Source: Clostridiales bacterium
GTDB taxonomy: Bacteria; Bacillota; Clostridia; Lachnospirales; Lachnospiraceae
Length of the DNA stretch: 64,000 nt
Direction: 5' to 3'
Assembly (NCBI GenBank): GCA_020859985.1
Contig: JAJBVD010000016.1
Coordinates: 1-64,000, forward strand
The translations under genes were made by a program, and so were the position numbers. Under the pieces are notes generated by a model. The model ran no database searches, was not told the origin of the DNA, and saw only the letters and a list, made by a program, of their open reading frames with translations. This document shows, one piece after another, positions 1 through 9,527 of this stretch (the first letter of the stretch is position 1; each line of letters opens with the position of its first letter).

Positions 1-40
1 TGTAACTATTAACCAGTAGTCCTTATCGACTACATCATTA

Positions 41-196
41 TTATACTAGGAGAAAACATTCTGATTGAGTATATAAATTTAATCCATTTTTTAATTGTTT
101 CAAATATACTTTTAAATCCGGATAATTCTTAGATAGGATCAGCCGATCCATTTCTGCTGCAATCTCCGAAAATGTCATATCTAATTCTTCAGCCAT
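41..196 (-). CDS. Possible 51-residue protein or gene remnant
   Basis: An open frame of 51 codons downstream of the OLD nuclease gene, on the same strand. It encodes an acidic, amphipathic-looking peptide beginning MAEELDMTFSEIAAEMDRLI. The ribosome site is weak. A second short frame starting about 30 bp upstream (MTQKMKEDS) runs into a stop just after this ATG, so the pair could be one gene broken by a frameshift. I do not recognise a family. The composition looks coding rather than random, but the frame is short and AT-rich, so it could also be chance. Confidence 0.35.
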   Translation of the reverse strand: MAEELDMTFSEIAAEMDRLILSKNYPDLKVYLKQLKNGLNLYTQSECFLLV

Positions 197-288
197 GAAG
201 ACTATCTTCTTTCATTTTTTGAGTCATCGTCGATATGGTTCGTATAATTATCACTACATAATTGTACAACAATCAAGCTATATATTTC

Positions 289-2124
289 TTACTCGCACAA
301 TTTAAGGAACAAGTTTTTCCACTTCTTAACCCATTCACAATCTACATCGTCTTCACCCAACTTTCCAAGCTGTTTTTTTACATCTTTAGCGACTTCGACC
401 TTCCATCCATCTGGCAAATTTATTCCGTTTTCATCTGCATATTTTTCAACTTGATTTACTAATGGAAGGTTGTTTTGGTAATAGTCCTCAAAATAGCCCT
501 CTTCTACCTCAATAAATAACCTATTGATACTTCTTTTCTGCAGTTGAAATGGAATAATGTCCTCAATTTCAGAATTATCCATCCCAGTAAATTCTTTAAT
601 ATCTACAATTTTTCTCTCGTTCCCTTTATAAAGATTTGACATCAATTTCTTTTTTGCATCATTACCGCTCTTATCCGCATCAATAATCACATATGGAAGA
701 TCTCCTGTTTTTCCTGACACCATACTAACGATTCCTGAAATACCCCTAATGCCACCCGAAGGCATAAAAACCATCTCAACGGCTGGTGTTAATAAATTAG
801 TCTTGATTAAAAATGTTTTAATTGCATTCAAATAATATTGATCAGACGGGCCTTCCACAATAATAGTCTGACATCCATTCAAAAGGACATCTGAAACCCC
901 TAACCCAAGTGCTGCATGAACTGCATATATTGATTTTTCGTTTAACTTATCCGCTCCTTGTCTAAGATCACTCGAAACAACTGTATGCCCATTTTTATCT
1001 ACATACACAACTCTACATGTATCGATATTCGAAGTATCGATTATAAATGGAGAATGAGTTGTGTTAATGATCTGATTATTAATTGCTAACCTTTTAAAAA
1101 ATGCTATCAAATCCTTTTGTGCCAGCGGATGCAATGTCAATCCTGCTTCATCTAATAAAAGAATAGCATTCTTATTTTCTCTTTGGCTTTCCATTAAAAA
1201 AATTAAATAGAAACTTAAGAACCATTGAAGTCCTGTACTTCGAAGCTCCAAGGCCACCTCTTCTGGTCTGATCTCATCTGATACCCAAATTCTGAAATAA
1301 TCTCCATCTGCCTCAAATCTAAACTTATATTCTCCTTGATTCCACCATTTTTTAAATTCTTGGGTTAAATAGTTTCCTGCAGATTGGAGAAGAATACTTC
1401 TCTTTTCTTTGTCATTTTCCGCCTGTTTTATTGCTGATTCGCTTACAACCACAGTTGTTGTATTATTATTTTTCCCTCTTGCTATTTCTTTAGGTTCCTT
1501 TCCGAGCATCATTATCTCTTCTGGATCAAGATTTACAAAATCAAATAGCACTTTCAGAGTTCTAACCTGTTCCTCATTTGTATCAATTCCCTGTATCTTT
1601 TCACCTTTAATCCACTTCAATGCATGTGGCAAATAGATTTTGCTTGATAAATTTCCGTAATTAGAATAATAAACAAACCCCGGCATTATATTTACAATAG
1701 CATTTGGCAAAGTTGTTTTCTTTTCCCCTTCCACTTTAGCATTATGGGAATCAAAATTTTTCGGATACTCTACAACATATTTTCCGTTATAAAACCTCGA
1801 TACAATTACATAATCCATATTTTGTATGTTTATACCTGTCATCTCATGTAACTCAGCAATATCATCTTCATTTAATTCAAATTTAACGGAAATAAATTTG
1901 ATGGTATCTGTTTCATTTCTGTATTCGTTTAGCTTAGTTACTGGCATATCATGAAGAACGTCTATTTTTCCATCTCGTACAGGATTAAATTTCCATAATG
2001 CTTTTAAAATATTAGTTTTACCTGACTCATTTATCCCGACAAGAGTCGTTGTACTGTCACAATCTATCCAACCACTATTTTCAATTGATCTGAAATTAAA
2101 TACGCAAAAACTAAGCAGTTTCAT
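289..2124 (-). CDS. OLD-family ATP-dependent endonuclease (AAA ATPase plus TOPRIM)
   Basis: 611 residues. The N-terminal ABC/AAA-type ATPase has a Walker A (GINESGKT, residues 30-37) and a Walker B/D-loop region (LLLDEAGLTLHP, about 320). The C-terminal TOPRIM nuclease domain shows the conserved Glu (IIVEGPSDQ, about 421) and an Asp pair (IIDADKSGND, about 478). OLD proteins are cytoplasmic DNA nucleases, several of them anti-phage; some pair with a UvrD-like helicase (Gabija), and none is seen here, so this looks like a stand-alone OLD. It lies 93 bp after the restriction endonuclease on the same strand and is probably co-transcribed as an extra defence layer. Family assignment is firm; an anti-phage role is inferred from context. 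Confidence 0.9.
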   Translation of the reverse strand: MKLLSFCVFNFRSIENSGWIDCDSTTTLVGINESGKTNILKALWKFNPVRDGKIDVLHDMPVTKLNEYRNETDTIKFISVKFELNEDDIAELHEMTGINIQNMDYVIVSRFYNGKYVVEYPKNFDSHNAKVEGEKKTTLPNAIVNIMPGFVYYSNYGNLSSKIYLPHALKWIKGEKIQGIDTNEEQVRTLKVLFDFVNLDPEEIMMLGKEPKEIARGKNNNTTTVVVSESAIKQAENDKEKRSILLQSAGNYLTQEFKKWWNQGEYKFRFEADGDYFRIWVSDEIRPEEVALELRSTGLQWFLSFYLIFLMESQRENKNAILLLDEAGLTLHPLAQKDLIAFFKRLAINNQIINTTHSPFIIDTSNIDTCRVVYVDKNGHTVVSSDLRQGADKLNEKSIYAVHAALGLGVSDVLLNGCQTIIVEGPSDQYYLNAIKTFLIKTNLLTPAVEMVFMPSGGIRGISGIVSMVSGKTGDLPYVIIDADKSGNDAKKKLMSNLYKGNERKIVDIKEFTGMDNSEIEDIIPFQLQKRSINRLFIEVEEGYFEDYYQNNLPLVNQVEKYADENGINLPDGWKVEVAKDVKKQLGKLGEDDVDCEWVKKWKNLFLKLCE

Positions 2125-2217
2125 TGCTACTCCTCCATCTATATATTACTTAATTTAACAGTCCATTAAACATACATTCTAAAATATACAATACATTAAT
2201 TTTTGACTTCTTTGAAA

Positions 2218-3912
2218 TCATTTCAATTTTTCTACAATAACAGAATTAATATATTCTTTCCACCCCGGAGCCTCCAATACATCTCTTTTTGTTTCACACT
2301 GCACAATCAAATTTCTCAACTGTTCCGGCTCAGCCTTATCTGTTCGAAACATAGATTCAAAATACTTCTGAAACTGCTCCAACGTCAATGGTACAATATC
2401 CAACCTCTGCTTCACATCGCCTTTTGCATACCATATTCCATGCCGGAATGTCTCTGCAGTATTCGTATCAATCTTGACCGCGATAAACATCCCATACACC
2501 GGCTTGTCATATTTCAATACAGCATCTGATACATGACGTCTAACCGGTTCGCCCTCCATAGCCTCCTGACGTGATGAAGTAGACATCGTAACCTCTGTCA
2601 ATATCGTGAAATCATTAAATTCACAATACAAATCGCCCTTACCGCCTCCAGCTGCTGATACCGGCAGGAAATCAGAATCTAACCGGAATCCTCTGATTTC
2701 ATACGGTTTATTGACCAGATGATCAATTGCCAGTGCTGCTCTCCAAAGCGTCCACTCAAGATATGCCGGTGTCTCATCTTTCGGCACTTCAATCACATTT
2801 TCATCGCCATAATCCTTTTTACCGCCACCTTTGATAAGCAACGTCATATAATCGGAGATTTCCTGCCACTGGTCGCGCTGTTCTTCCGCATATCTGATTT
2901 CATCCGTCTGTGCGAGAATGTTCTCCAATCTCTGTCTGGCAATGTTGATTTCCACTGCTGTTGTCAACGGAAGGTCAGATATATCAAACAAAATATGTCG
3001 CTCTTTCATCTGCTTCATCAGATCATCCAGCAATGCCTTTGCAACGCTCTTATTATCCGTCGGAAGAGGTGCGCCGACACAAAGCGTCTGATATGCCTGA
3101 AATAGCGGTACTGTACTCGCTGTTGTTTTCGCAAGCTGCTCCGCCAGGACATGCTTTGTCGGTACGATGATCAACCCTCTGCCCTTCCGCTGAAAAATGC
3201 CAGAAATACGCAGATAGCGCATATTCATATCACTGTAGTCTTTGAAATTATCCGGCTTTTTATCATAGTGCTCAGCTCTCTTGGCGATTTCCTTTTTGTC
3301 AAATGGACGTTTCGCCGGAGCTTTTGCCCGCCGTTCTCTCAGATCGAGAATATTGTCAACAACTTCATTCACATCATAACTGGGATTGGTAGAATGTCCC
3401 CATAGTGCAAACTCCATCCGGCCGATTTCAGAGGAGCCTGTTCTCTTTTCCAGTTCCAGCATGATGGCAAGCATCCATCTCAATGGAGAAAAATATCCAC
3501 TTTTATCCGGCATCTGGAATTGCTCCACGCTCATAGAACGCAGAAAACACTCCTGTACAGCCGGGAGTGTATCTGCTTTCAGAAATGTTCTTCCGAAAGG
3601 TGTGATCGCATCCAATTTTCCGAGATCATCCTGCTTTCCATCCTTTTTGCTGACCTGCGGATAAATGAAGCCATTTTTTGCAAACATTAGGCGCCATTTT
3701 CGGGCATGACTACCAGAAGCATCTTTGCCGCTTTCGTTCTGAATAATCCCTTTTTCATTCAGGAGATTCATAAATCCAATCTCATTGTCATGCCCGTGGA
3801 GGTTCCCTACAAAAGAAGAATTCGCATATACAGAAAATCCTTCCTGAATACGGTTTGGATTACGCAACCCCGTGTTTCCTACAAGCCATATTTCGATCTT
3901 TTCATCTGTCAT
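2218..3912 (-). CDS. AlwI-family type II restriction endonuclease
   Basis: 564 residues, the usual size for the AlwI group of type IIS-like enzymes. The start (WLVGNTGLRNPNRIQEG) matches the characteristic N-terminus of this family. A likely PD-(D/E)XK-type centre is GGGKGDLYCEF followed by ILTEVTM, around residues 415-435. AlwI enzymes recognise the asymmetric site GGATC and cut outside it. The gene starts 13 bp after the double methyltransferase, as expected for an R-M operon in which the methylase is made first. Specificity for GGATC is inferred from the family and from the two-domain methylase; it has not been tested for this protein. Confidence 0.88.
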   Translation of the reverse strand: MTDEKIEIWLVGNTGLRNPNRIQEGFSVYANSSFVGNLHGHDNEIGFMNLLNEKGIIQNESGKDASGSHARKWRLMFAKNGFIYPQVSKKDGKQDDLGKLDAITPFGRTFLKADTLPAVQECFLRSMSVEQFQMPDKSGYFSPLRWMLAIMLELEKRTGSSEIGRMEFALWGHSTNPSYDVNEVVDNILDLRERRAKAPAKRPFDKKEIAKRAEHYDKKPDNFKDYSDMNMRYLRISGIFQRKGRGLIIVPTKHVLAEQLAKTTASTVPLFQAYQTLCVGAPLPTDNKSVAKALLDDLMKQMKERHILFDISDLPLTTAVEINIARQRLENILAQTDEIRYAEEQRDQWQEISDYMTLLIKGGGKKDYGDENVIEVPKDETPAYLEWTLWRAALAIDHLVNKPYEIRGFRLDSDFLPVSAAGGGKGDLYCEFNDFTILTEVTMSTSSRQEAMEGEPVRRHVSDAVLKYDKPVYGMFIAVKIDTNTAETFRHGIWYAKGDVKQRLDIVPLTLEQFQKYFESMFRTDKAEPEQLRNLIVQCETKRDVLEAPGWKEYINSVIVEKLK

Positions 3913-3925
3913 CTAAGCGTCCCTA

Positions 3926-5836
3926 TCAATACCCTACAAATAAATATTCCTGCACTCTGTTCCGATTGGTTTTTGCCTCTTTCTGATTTCCAAATGAATA
4001 GGTATAATCAATTGGCACCACCTCTACGTGTTCCTTATGTTTGGACATCAACGCTACCATCTCATCTTGTGTCGGCAGACTGTTGGAAGAATAAGACACA
4101 ATCAAGATACTCTTTGAAAACTTCTTGAACAGTTTATCAAAGGCATCCGCAGCACCTTTTCTGGTAGAGAACGGCGTCGGATATGATTTAAACTTCTTTG
4201 TCTGTGTATTCTGTTGTATCTCTACACCTTTCCAGTCCCTTGCCAGACCCTCTACAAAATGGTATCTGCGCACATATTCATTGTCAGACAGCGGCGAATA
4301 ATACGGCGGATCTATATATACCAAATCCGGCTGTTCCACTCTCAAATCCATCGCATCACAATTTTTTGCCAAGTTCACTTGCCCGTTATCAAAAACAGAT
4401 TTATTAACAACTGTTACTGCATCCAGAAACTGCTGTTCCAACGTTTTCTTTAGGTCCTGTCGCCCATCATTATAACGGTCACCCGTGTATGTAAATATTC
4501 CTCTCGGCCGTTTTTTTGTACAAGCGCGAATCAATGCAGTCATTGCAATCGCACGTTTGTACTGATCCTTCATTGCAGCAATATTAGTTCGCAATGTATC
4601 AATCAAGTCATTGTCGGCATCTGAAAAATACAGTCCCTGAAAAGTTTCCGCAACAAAATGGTCTGATTCCCTATGTGAAAGTAACAATTCCTTTGCTTCC
4701 TCCAAAGGCAGAGTAACGTGATTATTTTCAATCATGGCCTTCGCAAAAACAGCAGACATAGCCATATAATCATTACAAATCACTGACTTTCCCCGAGCCT
4801 TAAACATATAACCAACAATTCCAGAACCGGAGAATAAGTCTAATGCTGTATCAAATTTGAAATGTGATGCTACTGTCCAAATCTGTGTCAGGAGCTTACT
4901 CTTGGAGCCCATAAACCTTGTCGGCGGATACTTCTTTACCTGTTCCGGCAAGGATTCCGGAACAAGCTGAATTAACATCCTCCTCTTCGGCGGGATGGTA
5001 ACAATAACATCTTCTCCTTTACGCTTACTCCCATCACAGGAAATATATCGCTTCGTCGGAATGACATCAATTTTAAACGGAGCATATAACTCATGCACCA
5101 ATGGATGGTTGGAGTTGGTCAGTATCACATAACAGCCCAATTCCTGCAGCCGAACTACTTCCTTTGCCAGTTCAACATGATCTTCCTCATAGAATTGCTC
5201 TTTTGTGTATCTTTTAAAGTCAGAATACTCGGAAATCGGCAAATAGGGTGGATCTAAAAATACAAAATCTCCCGGCTTTGCATACTCTTTCAGGACTGAA
5301 AGATAGTCTCCACACACAATTTCCGATCTCCGCAAAAGCTCCGACGCTGCATAGAGAGCATCTTTATCACAAATATTCGGATTCTTATATTTCCCATAAG
5401 GTACATTGAACTTTCCCTTTTTATTCACCCGATACAATCCATTGAAACAAGTCTTATTCAGATAAATCATTCTGGCCGCTGCTTCCGCTTTTGGCAATAG
5501 TGTCCAATCAACGGCTCTAACTTCATAGAAATCTTCTTTTGTATTTTTATACTGACCAAGATACACAATCACATCTTCTACATGATCAGCTACCTGCTGA
5601 TACATGTTGATCAGTTCCGGATTACTGTCCGCGATGATCGACTGCTCCGGATTCAATGCAAAAAAGAGCGCCCCTCCTCCTACAAACGGTTCAATATACC
5701 GACCATATTTCGCTGGAGCTTTCGGAATGATGGCATTCAGCATCTGTGTCTTACCACCGGCCCATTTCACAATAGGTTTTGCCTGTATTACTTTTTCTTT
5801 TTTCAAAGCCTGTTCTGCCATACTGTCCACCCTCAT
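3926..5836 (-). CDS. Fused double DNA adenine methyltransferase (modification enzyme)
   Basis: 636 residues made of two Dam/D12-class N6-adenine methyltransferase domains. Domain 1 (about 20-290) has WAGGKTQ, FVGGGALFF (51-59) and DPPY (about 197). Domain 2 (about 305-636) has RFMGSKSKLL, DLFSGSGIVGY (about 334) and DPPYYSP (about 509). A non-palindromic site needs a methylase for each strand, so a fusion fits an AlwI-type (GGATC/GATCC) or FokI-type system. The first ATG overlaps the controller stop (ATGA). A second ATG five codons in (5821) is preceded by GAGGGTGG and may be the real start. Translation is probably coupled to the XRE gene. Confidence 0.92.
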   Translation of the reverse strand: MRVDSMAEQALKKEKVIQAKPIVKWAGGKTQMLNAIIPKAPAKYGRYIEPFVGGGALFFALNPEQSIIADSNPELINMYQQVADHVEDVIVYLGQYKNTKEDFYEVRAVDWTLLPKAEAAARMIYLNKTCFNGLYRVNKKGKFNVPYGKYKNPNICDKDALYAASELLRRSEIVCGDYLSVLKEYAKPGDFVFLDPPYLPISEYSDFKRYTKEQFYEEDHVELAKEVVRLQELGCYVILTNSNHPLVHELYAPFKIDVIPTKRYISCDGSKRKGEDVIVTIPPKRRMLIQLVPESLPEQVKKYPPTRFMGSKSKLLTQIWTVASHFKFDTALDLFSGSGIVGYMFKARGKSVICNDYMAMSAVFAKAMIENNHVTLPLEEAKELLLSHRESDHFVAETFQGLYFSDADNDLIDTLRTNIAAMKDQYKRAIAMTALIRACTKKRPRGIFTYTGDRYNDGRQDLKKTLEQQFLDAVTVVNKSVFDNGQVNLAKNCDAMDLRVEQPDLVYIDPPYYSPLSDNEYVRRYHFVEGLARDWKGVEIQQNTQTKKFKSYPTPFSTRKGAADAFDKLFKKFSKSILIVSYSSNSLPTQDEMVALMSKHKEHVEVVPIDYTYSFGNQKEAKTNRNRVQEYLFVGY

Positions 5837-6042
5837 TTCGCTTCTTCCGTTATCTCCATGATATCACTGATGTCACATTTCAAAGCAGTACATATTTTGA
5901 CGAGTACATCCGTCGTTACATTTTCATTCTTTCCCAGCTTTGCCATGGACGCATGACTGATCCCAGCCGATGCACACAAGTCCTTTTTCTTCATGTCCCG
6001 ATCAATCAACAGCTTCCATAACTTTTTATAACTGACAGCCAT
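5833..6042 (-). CDS. Small XRE-family regulator, probable R-M controller protein
   Basis: 69 residues forming a single Cro/C1-type helix-turn-helix (KKKDLCASAGISHASMAKLG, then TTDVLVKICTALKCDISDI). Small stand-alone XRE proteins at the head of type II R-M operons (C proteins) time the expression of methylase before endonuclease. Here the gene is first in the operon, overlaps the methyltransferase start by four bases, and has a good promoter 50 bp upstream. A general XRE regulator or an antitoxin is possible, but no toxin gene is adjacent, so the controller role is the best reading. Confidence 0.85.
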   Translation of the reverse strand: MAVSYKKLWKLLIDRDMKKKDLCASAGISHASMAKLGKNENVTTDVLVKICTALKCDISDIMEITEEAK

Positions 6043-6092
6043 ATCTATTCACCTAACCATTCATGTCGAACATACTTTCGTTTTCTCCTGCC

Positions 6093-6121
6093 AGTATATC
6101 ATATGAATTCACTTTACGCAA
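6093..6121 (-). promoter_or_regulatory. Sigma-A promoter of the R-M/OLD operon
   Basis: On the minus strand TTGCGT and TATACT are separated by exactly 17 bp, about 50 bp upstream of the XRE start. The leader in between is A/G-rich and could hold a C-box, but I see no clear palindrome. Confidence 0.7.
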
Positions 6122-6227
6122 CACTCAATTCAGCGTTCGCTGATTTTTTCGCAGCCTATCATCCGCTACTGTCTCAGAACCGTCAACACGCCGCTAACCA
6201 CCGTCTTACAGCTTTTTCATGACTATC

Positions 6228-6974
6228 TTAACTTCCATCATTCCGTTTTTCTAACACAAAAATATATTCGTGAGCCAGCATCAGGAATGTCTTTTCACGC
6301 CCATCCCAATAATCAGCAGACCGGCAGTTATGCTGTTCTTTGATAATAATCTCCTTCAGAATAAATCCCACATCCGTGAATTTCTGCATGGTATTCATTC
6401 CAAGAGGTAATACATATCCTTTTCTGCGAATATCGCCAATCATAAATGCGCAGATTCCACCTTCTTTCAAAACTCGATAAGATTCTCCTGCCACATCCTC
6501 CATCGCCTGTAAGAAATCCTCATATGTCAAAAGCGATATATCTTCCGGTATGTCCTGACTGTAATGAATAATATCCGCATATGGAGGATGAGTGCAGACC
6601 AAGTCTATACTTTGATCTTTTATGAACGATAATTGTCTTGCGTTGCCCTGTTTCGTGAAAATTTTAGAAGTTTCCTGATAAGTAAAGTGAAGATTGGAAT
6701 TAGATAGCTTGATAGAATTCGGATTCACATCGACACCGATTGCATTTCTGCCTAACAGCTTTGCCTCGATCAATGTTGTCCCGCTTCCTAAGAACTGATC
6801 CAATACCCAACCATTTTTTCTGGTGTATCGTAAAATAAGATTTCGTGGTACATACGGCGACCAGTTTCCGCGATATTTGCCGGAATGTGTGCCCCAACTT
6901 CCACGATCTGGAAATGACCATATGGTGGTGTCTTCCAATTTAAAGTTTTCCGGTTGTAATTTTATAGCACTCAT
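6228..6974 (-). CDS. Site-specific DNA methyltransferase (N4-cytosine/N6-adenine type)
   Basis: 248 residues. It has an AdoMet-binding motif DQFLGSGTTLIEA (59-71), VDVNP after strand 2 (81-85), and a catalytic motif THPPYADI (128-135) in the order I then IV. The N-terminal WSFPDRGSWGTHSGKYRGN block is typical of a family of stand-alone DNA methylases often annotated as m4C/m6A enzymes. It has its own promoter and no second endonuclease alongside, so it may be an orphan methylase or an accessory to the AlwI-type system. The ribosome site AAAGGAG abuts the ATG unusually closely. The target base cannot be told from sequence. Confidence 0.85.
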   Translation of the reverse strand: MSAIKLQPENFKLEDTTIWSFPDRGSWGTHSGKYRGNWSPYVPRNLILRYTRKNGWVLDQFLGSGTTLIEAKLLGRNAIGVDVNPNSIKLSNSNLHFTYQETSKIFTKQGNARQLSFIKDQSIDLVCTHPPYADIIHYSQDIPEDISLLTYEDFLQAMEDVAGESYRVLKEGGICAFMIGDIRRKGYVLPLGMNTMQKFTDVGFILKEIIIKEQHNCRSADYWDGREKTFLMLAHEYIFVLEKRNDGS

Positions 6975-6992
6975 CTCCTTTCTCTGTTTCGA

Positions 6993-7021
6993 AGTATAAC
7001 ATATATAATAAATTATGTCTA
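6993..7021 (-). promoter_or_regulatory. Promoter of the second methyltransferase
   Basis: Minus strand: TAGACA, 17 bp, TATACT, ending about 20 bp before the start codon, so the leader would be very short. Confidence 0.6.
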
Positions 7022-7070
7022 TAAATCAAATAGGAAATTTCAGCTTTAATATAAATCTTTTTTTGTAATA

Positions 7071-7104
7071 AAATACCGGGAGAAAATATAGTCTCCCGGT
7101 ATTT
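7071..7104 (-). terminator. Intrinsic terminator after guaA
   Basis: A perfect 13-bp inverted repeat (AAATACCGGGAGA and its complement) with an 8-nt loop, followed on the minus strand by a T-rich tract. It separates guaA from the defence island. Confidence 0.75.
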
Positions 7105-7178
7105 GTGCCGTTTTTGCAATAAAATTTAATTATTTTACCGGATTTTATATTATTTTCATATACTTATAATTTACAAAT

Positions 7179-8723
7179 CTATTCGAACTCTATCGTCGCC
7201 GGCGGTTTCCCCGTACAATCATAGAATACACGATTGATATGTTTCACCTCGTTGACAATCCGGCTGGTGGTTTTCTCGATGACTTCCCACGGCACCTGAG
7301 CGCTCTCGGCGGTCATGAAATCGGTGGTGGTGACGGCGCGGAGCGCGATGGCGTAGTCGTATGTACGCTCGTCGCCCATGACACCGACGGAGCGCATGTT
7401 GGTGAGGGCGGCGAAATACTGGCTGATGGTCTTGTCGAGACCGGCGTTGGCGATTTCTTCACGCCAGATGGCGTCTGCGTCCTGTACCATGGCTACCTTT
7501 TCGGCGGTCACGTCGCCGATGATGCGGATGCCGAGGCCGGGGCCCGGGAACGGCTGGCGATAGACCAGATAGTCCGGGATGCCGAGTTCGAGGCCGGCGC
7601 GGCGGACTTCGTCCTTGAAGAGGTCGCGCAGAGGCTCGATGATTTCTTTGAAATCGACATAGTCAGGCAGGCCCCCGACGTTGTGATGAGATTTGATGAC
7701 GGTAGATTCGCCGCCGACGCCGCTCTCTACCACGTCCGGATAGATGGTGCCCTGTACGAGGAAGTCGACTGCGCCAATCTTTTTGGCTTCTTCCTCGAAA
7801 ACACGGATGAATTCTTCGCCGATAATTTTGCGCTTGCGCTCGGGCTCGGTGACCCCGGCAAGTTTGGAATAAAAACGTTCCTGCGCGTTGACGCGGATGA
7901 AGTTGAGCTTATAGGGGCCGTCCGGGCCGAATACGGCTTCGACCTCGTCGCCTTCGTTTTTGCGCAGAAGGCCGTGGTCGACGAAGACACAGGTAAGCTG
8001 CTCGCCGACTGCTTTGGAGAGCAGAACGGCGGCCACGGAGGAATCTACGCCTCCGGAAAGTGCGCAGAGCACTTTGCCGTCTCCGACTTTTTCGCGGATG
8101 GCTTCGATGGACTGCTCTACAAAGGAATCCATGCGCCAGTCTCCGGCGCAGCCGCAAATGTTGTAGACGAAGTTGGAGAGCATTTTCTGGCCCTCTTTGG
8201 TGTGCAGCACTTCCGGATGGAACTGGGTCGCGTAAAGGTTTCTTTCTGTATTTTCCATCGCGGCGTAGGGACAGTTGTCGGAATGGGCGATGGCCGTAAA
8301 GCCCGGCGCCATCTCTGCTACGTAGTCATTGTGACTCATCCAGCAGATGGTCTTTTCGGATACATCGGTAAAGAGTCTGGAGCTCTGGTCTACGGTCACT
8401 TCGATTTTGCCGTATTCGCGAACCGGAGCTTTGCCGATTTTCCCGCCAAGCAAGTGCATCATGAGCTGGGAACCGTAACAGATTCCCAGTATTGGCGCGC
8501 CGATGTCAAAGATTTCTGTCGTGTAAGTGGGCGCTCCGGGCTCGTAGCAGCTGTTCGGGCCGCCGGTAAAGATGATGCCTTTGGGCTGCAGAGCTTTGAT
8601 TTTTTCGATGTCTGTCTTATAGGAATAAATCTCGCAGTACACGCCGCACTCGCGCACGCGTCTTGCGATCAACTGATTGTACTGTCCGCCAAAATCCAGA
8701 ACTACGACTGTCTCTCTTTTCAT
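7179..8723 (-). CDS. guaA: GMP synthase (glutamine-hydrolysing)
   Basis: Converts XMP, glutamine and ATP to GMP in the cytoplasm, the last step of guanine nucleotide synthesis. The N-terminal class I glutamine amidotransferase has [17 protein letters not shown], the nucleophile Cys in GICYGSQLM, and QFHPEV. The ATP-pyrophosphatase domain has [12 protein letters not shown] and [10 protein letters not shown], and the C-terminal dimerisation domain ends in ATIEFE. I chose the second ATG ([13 protein letters not shown]), because GGAG lies six bases upstream and the protein then matches the family N-terminus; an in-frame ATG at 8735 would add four residues. A purine-rich repetitive leader precedes it. 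Confidence 0.97.
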   Translation of the reverse strand: MKRETVVVLDFGGQYNQLIARRVRECGVYCEIYSYKTDIEKIKALQPKGIIFTGGPNSCYEPGAPTYTTEIFDIGAPILGICYGSQLMMHLLGGKIGKAPVREYGKIEVTVDQSSRLFTDVSEKTICWMSHNDYVAEMAPGFTAIAHSDNCPYAAMENTERNLYATQFHPEVLHTKEGQKMLSNFVYNICGCAGDWRMDSFVEQSIEAIREKVGDGKVLCALSGGVDSSVAAVLLSKAVGEQLTCVFVDHGLLRKNEGDEVEAVFGPDGPYKLNFIRVNAQERFYSKLAGVTEPERKRKIIGEEFIRVFEEEAKKIGAVDFLVQGTIYPDVVESGVGGESTVIKSHHNVGGLPDYVDFKEIIEPLRDLFKDEVRRAGLELGIPDYLVYRQPFPGPGLGIRIIGDVTAEKVAMVQDADAIWREEIANAGLDKTISQYFAALTNMRSVGVMGDERTYDYAIALRAVTTTDFMTAESAQVPWEVIEKTTSRIVNEVKHINRVFYDCTGKPPATIEFE

Positions 8724-8735
8724 TTGCCTCTCCAT

Positions 8736-8836
8736 TTCTGTCTTGTTTTCTGATTGCCCTTTGTTTTACTTTCTGTTTTTGTTTTCTGTTGTGCTTTTTG
8801 TTTTGCTTTCTGTTTTGTTTTCTATTTCGTTTACTG
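8736..8836 (-). repeat. Low-complexity purine-rich leader of guaA
   Basis: On the guaA strand this stretch consists of imperfect repeats of a CAAAACAGAAA-like word; the plus strand reads TTTCTGTTTTG over and over. No coding frame is supported. A short GCTCC/GGAGC hairpin lies just beyond (8846-8858). It may act as an unstructured 5' leader. Confidence 0.6.
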
Positions 8837-8937
8837 CCTTGTTTTGCTCCTTTGGAGCTTTGTTTTCTGATTTATACCCTGTCGTTAAAGCGCAGCTCAA
8901 AAAGTATCATTCAAAATATAAGCTGCTCACGCAAATA

Positions 8938-9258
8938 TTACAATGGTGCTACTCCATAAACCAGTTTAAGCAGCTCTTCTTTACTGATGAGTCCGACGTT
9001 TCTCTCCACACATACCCCGCCGCGGAAAATGAGGATCGTGGGGATGGAAGCCACGCGATACTGCTGTGCGAGTTCTGTGAAATCGTCGACGTTTACTTTT
9101 GCCACAAGGTAATCTTTCGCTTCCTGATCCAGTTCCTCGATCAGAGGCGCGAGCGCCTTACACGGGCCGCACCAGTCGGCGTAAAAATCCACCAGCACCG
9201 GCTTGTCCGCTTTGAGCACTTCCAGGTCAAACTGTTCCTGCGTATTTATTATAATCAT
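8938..9258 (-). CDS. trxA: Thioredoxin
   Basis: 106 residues, standard for thioredoxin: redox-active WCGPC at 29-33, cis-proline loop SIPT (71-74), and the preceding DFYAD strand. It reduces disulfides in the cytoplasm using electrons from a thioredoxin reductase, which is not in the window. It lies upstream of guaA on the same strand with a 200-bp gap, so it is probably an independent transcript. Confidence 0.93.
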   Translation of the reverse strand: MIIINTQEQFDLEVLKADKPVLVDFYADWCGPCKALAPLIEELDQEAKDYLVAKVNVDDFTELAQQYRVASIPTILIFRGGVCVERNVGLISKEELLKLVYGVAPL

Positions 9259-9527
9259 ATCCGGCTGTCCTTTCTATATATTTCGTAAAAGTATTTCCGC
9301 CATGCCTGATTTTTATTCGGGCACCGTCTTTATCTTACAGGAAACGCGACAGAATTACAAGGCGCTTTTCCTGATGTTGGTATAGAAAATTCTCCGTTTC
9401 TGTTTTATAATAGAAAAGCTTTTCAATTCTTCATTTGTATCTTACGGAAGCAATGTTGTTGAAAAAAGCAGCATCTTGATTTGAAGCGAATCGAATCTTT
9501 GAATTATTACGAAGGGAACCTGTATTC

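Noticed and set aside
1-2124. Gabija (GajA-GajB) defence system
   Set aside because: No UvrD-like helicase gene accompanies the OLD nuclease within the window.
5833-6042. Antitoxin of a toxin-antitoxin pair
   Set aside because: The neighbour is a methyltransferase, not a toxin; the arrangement fits an R-M controller.
7239-8753. 504-codon open frame on the plus strand opposite guaA
   Set aside because: Shadow of the GC-rich guaA codons; no family motifs and no ribosome site, while guaA on the other strand is unmistakable.
8736-8937. Purine riboswitch ahead of guaA
   Set aside because: No three-way-junction core or conserved loops visible; the stretch is a simple repeat.
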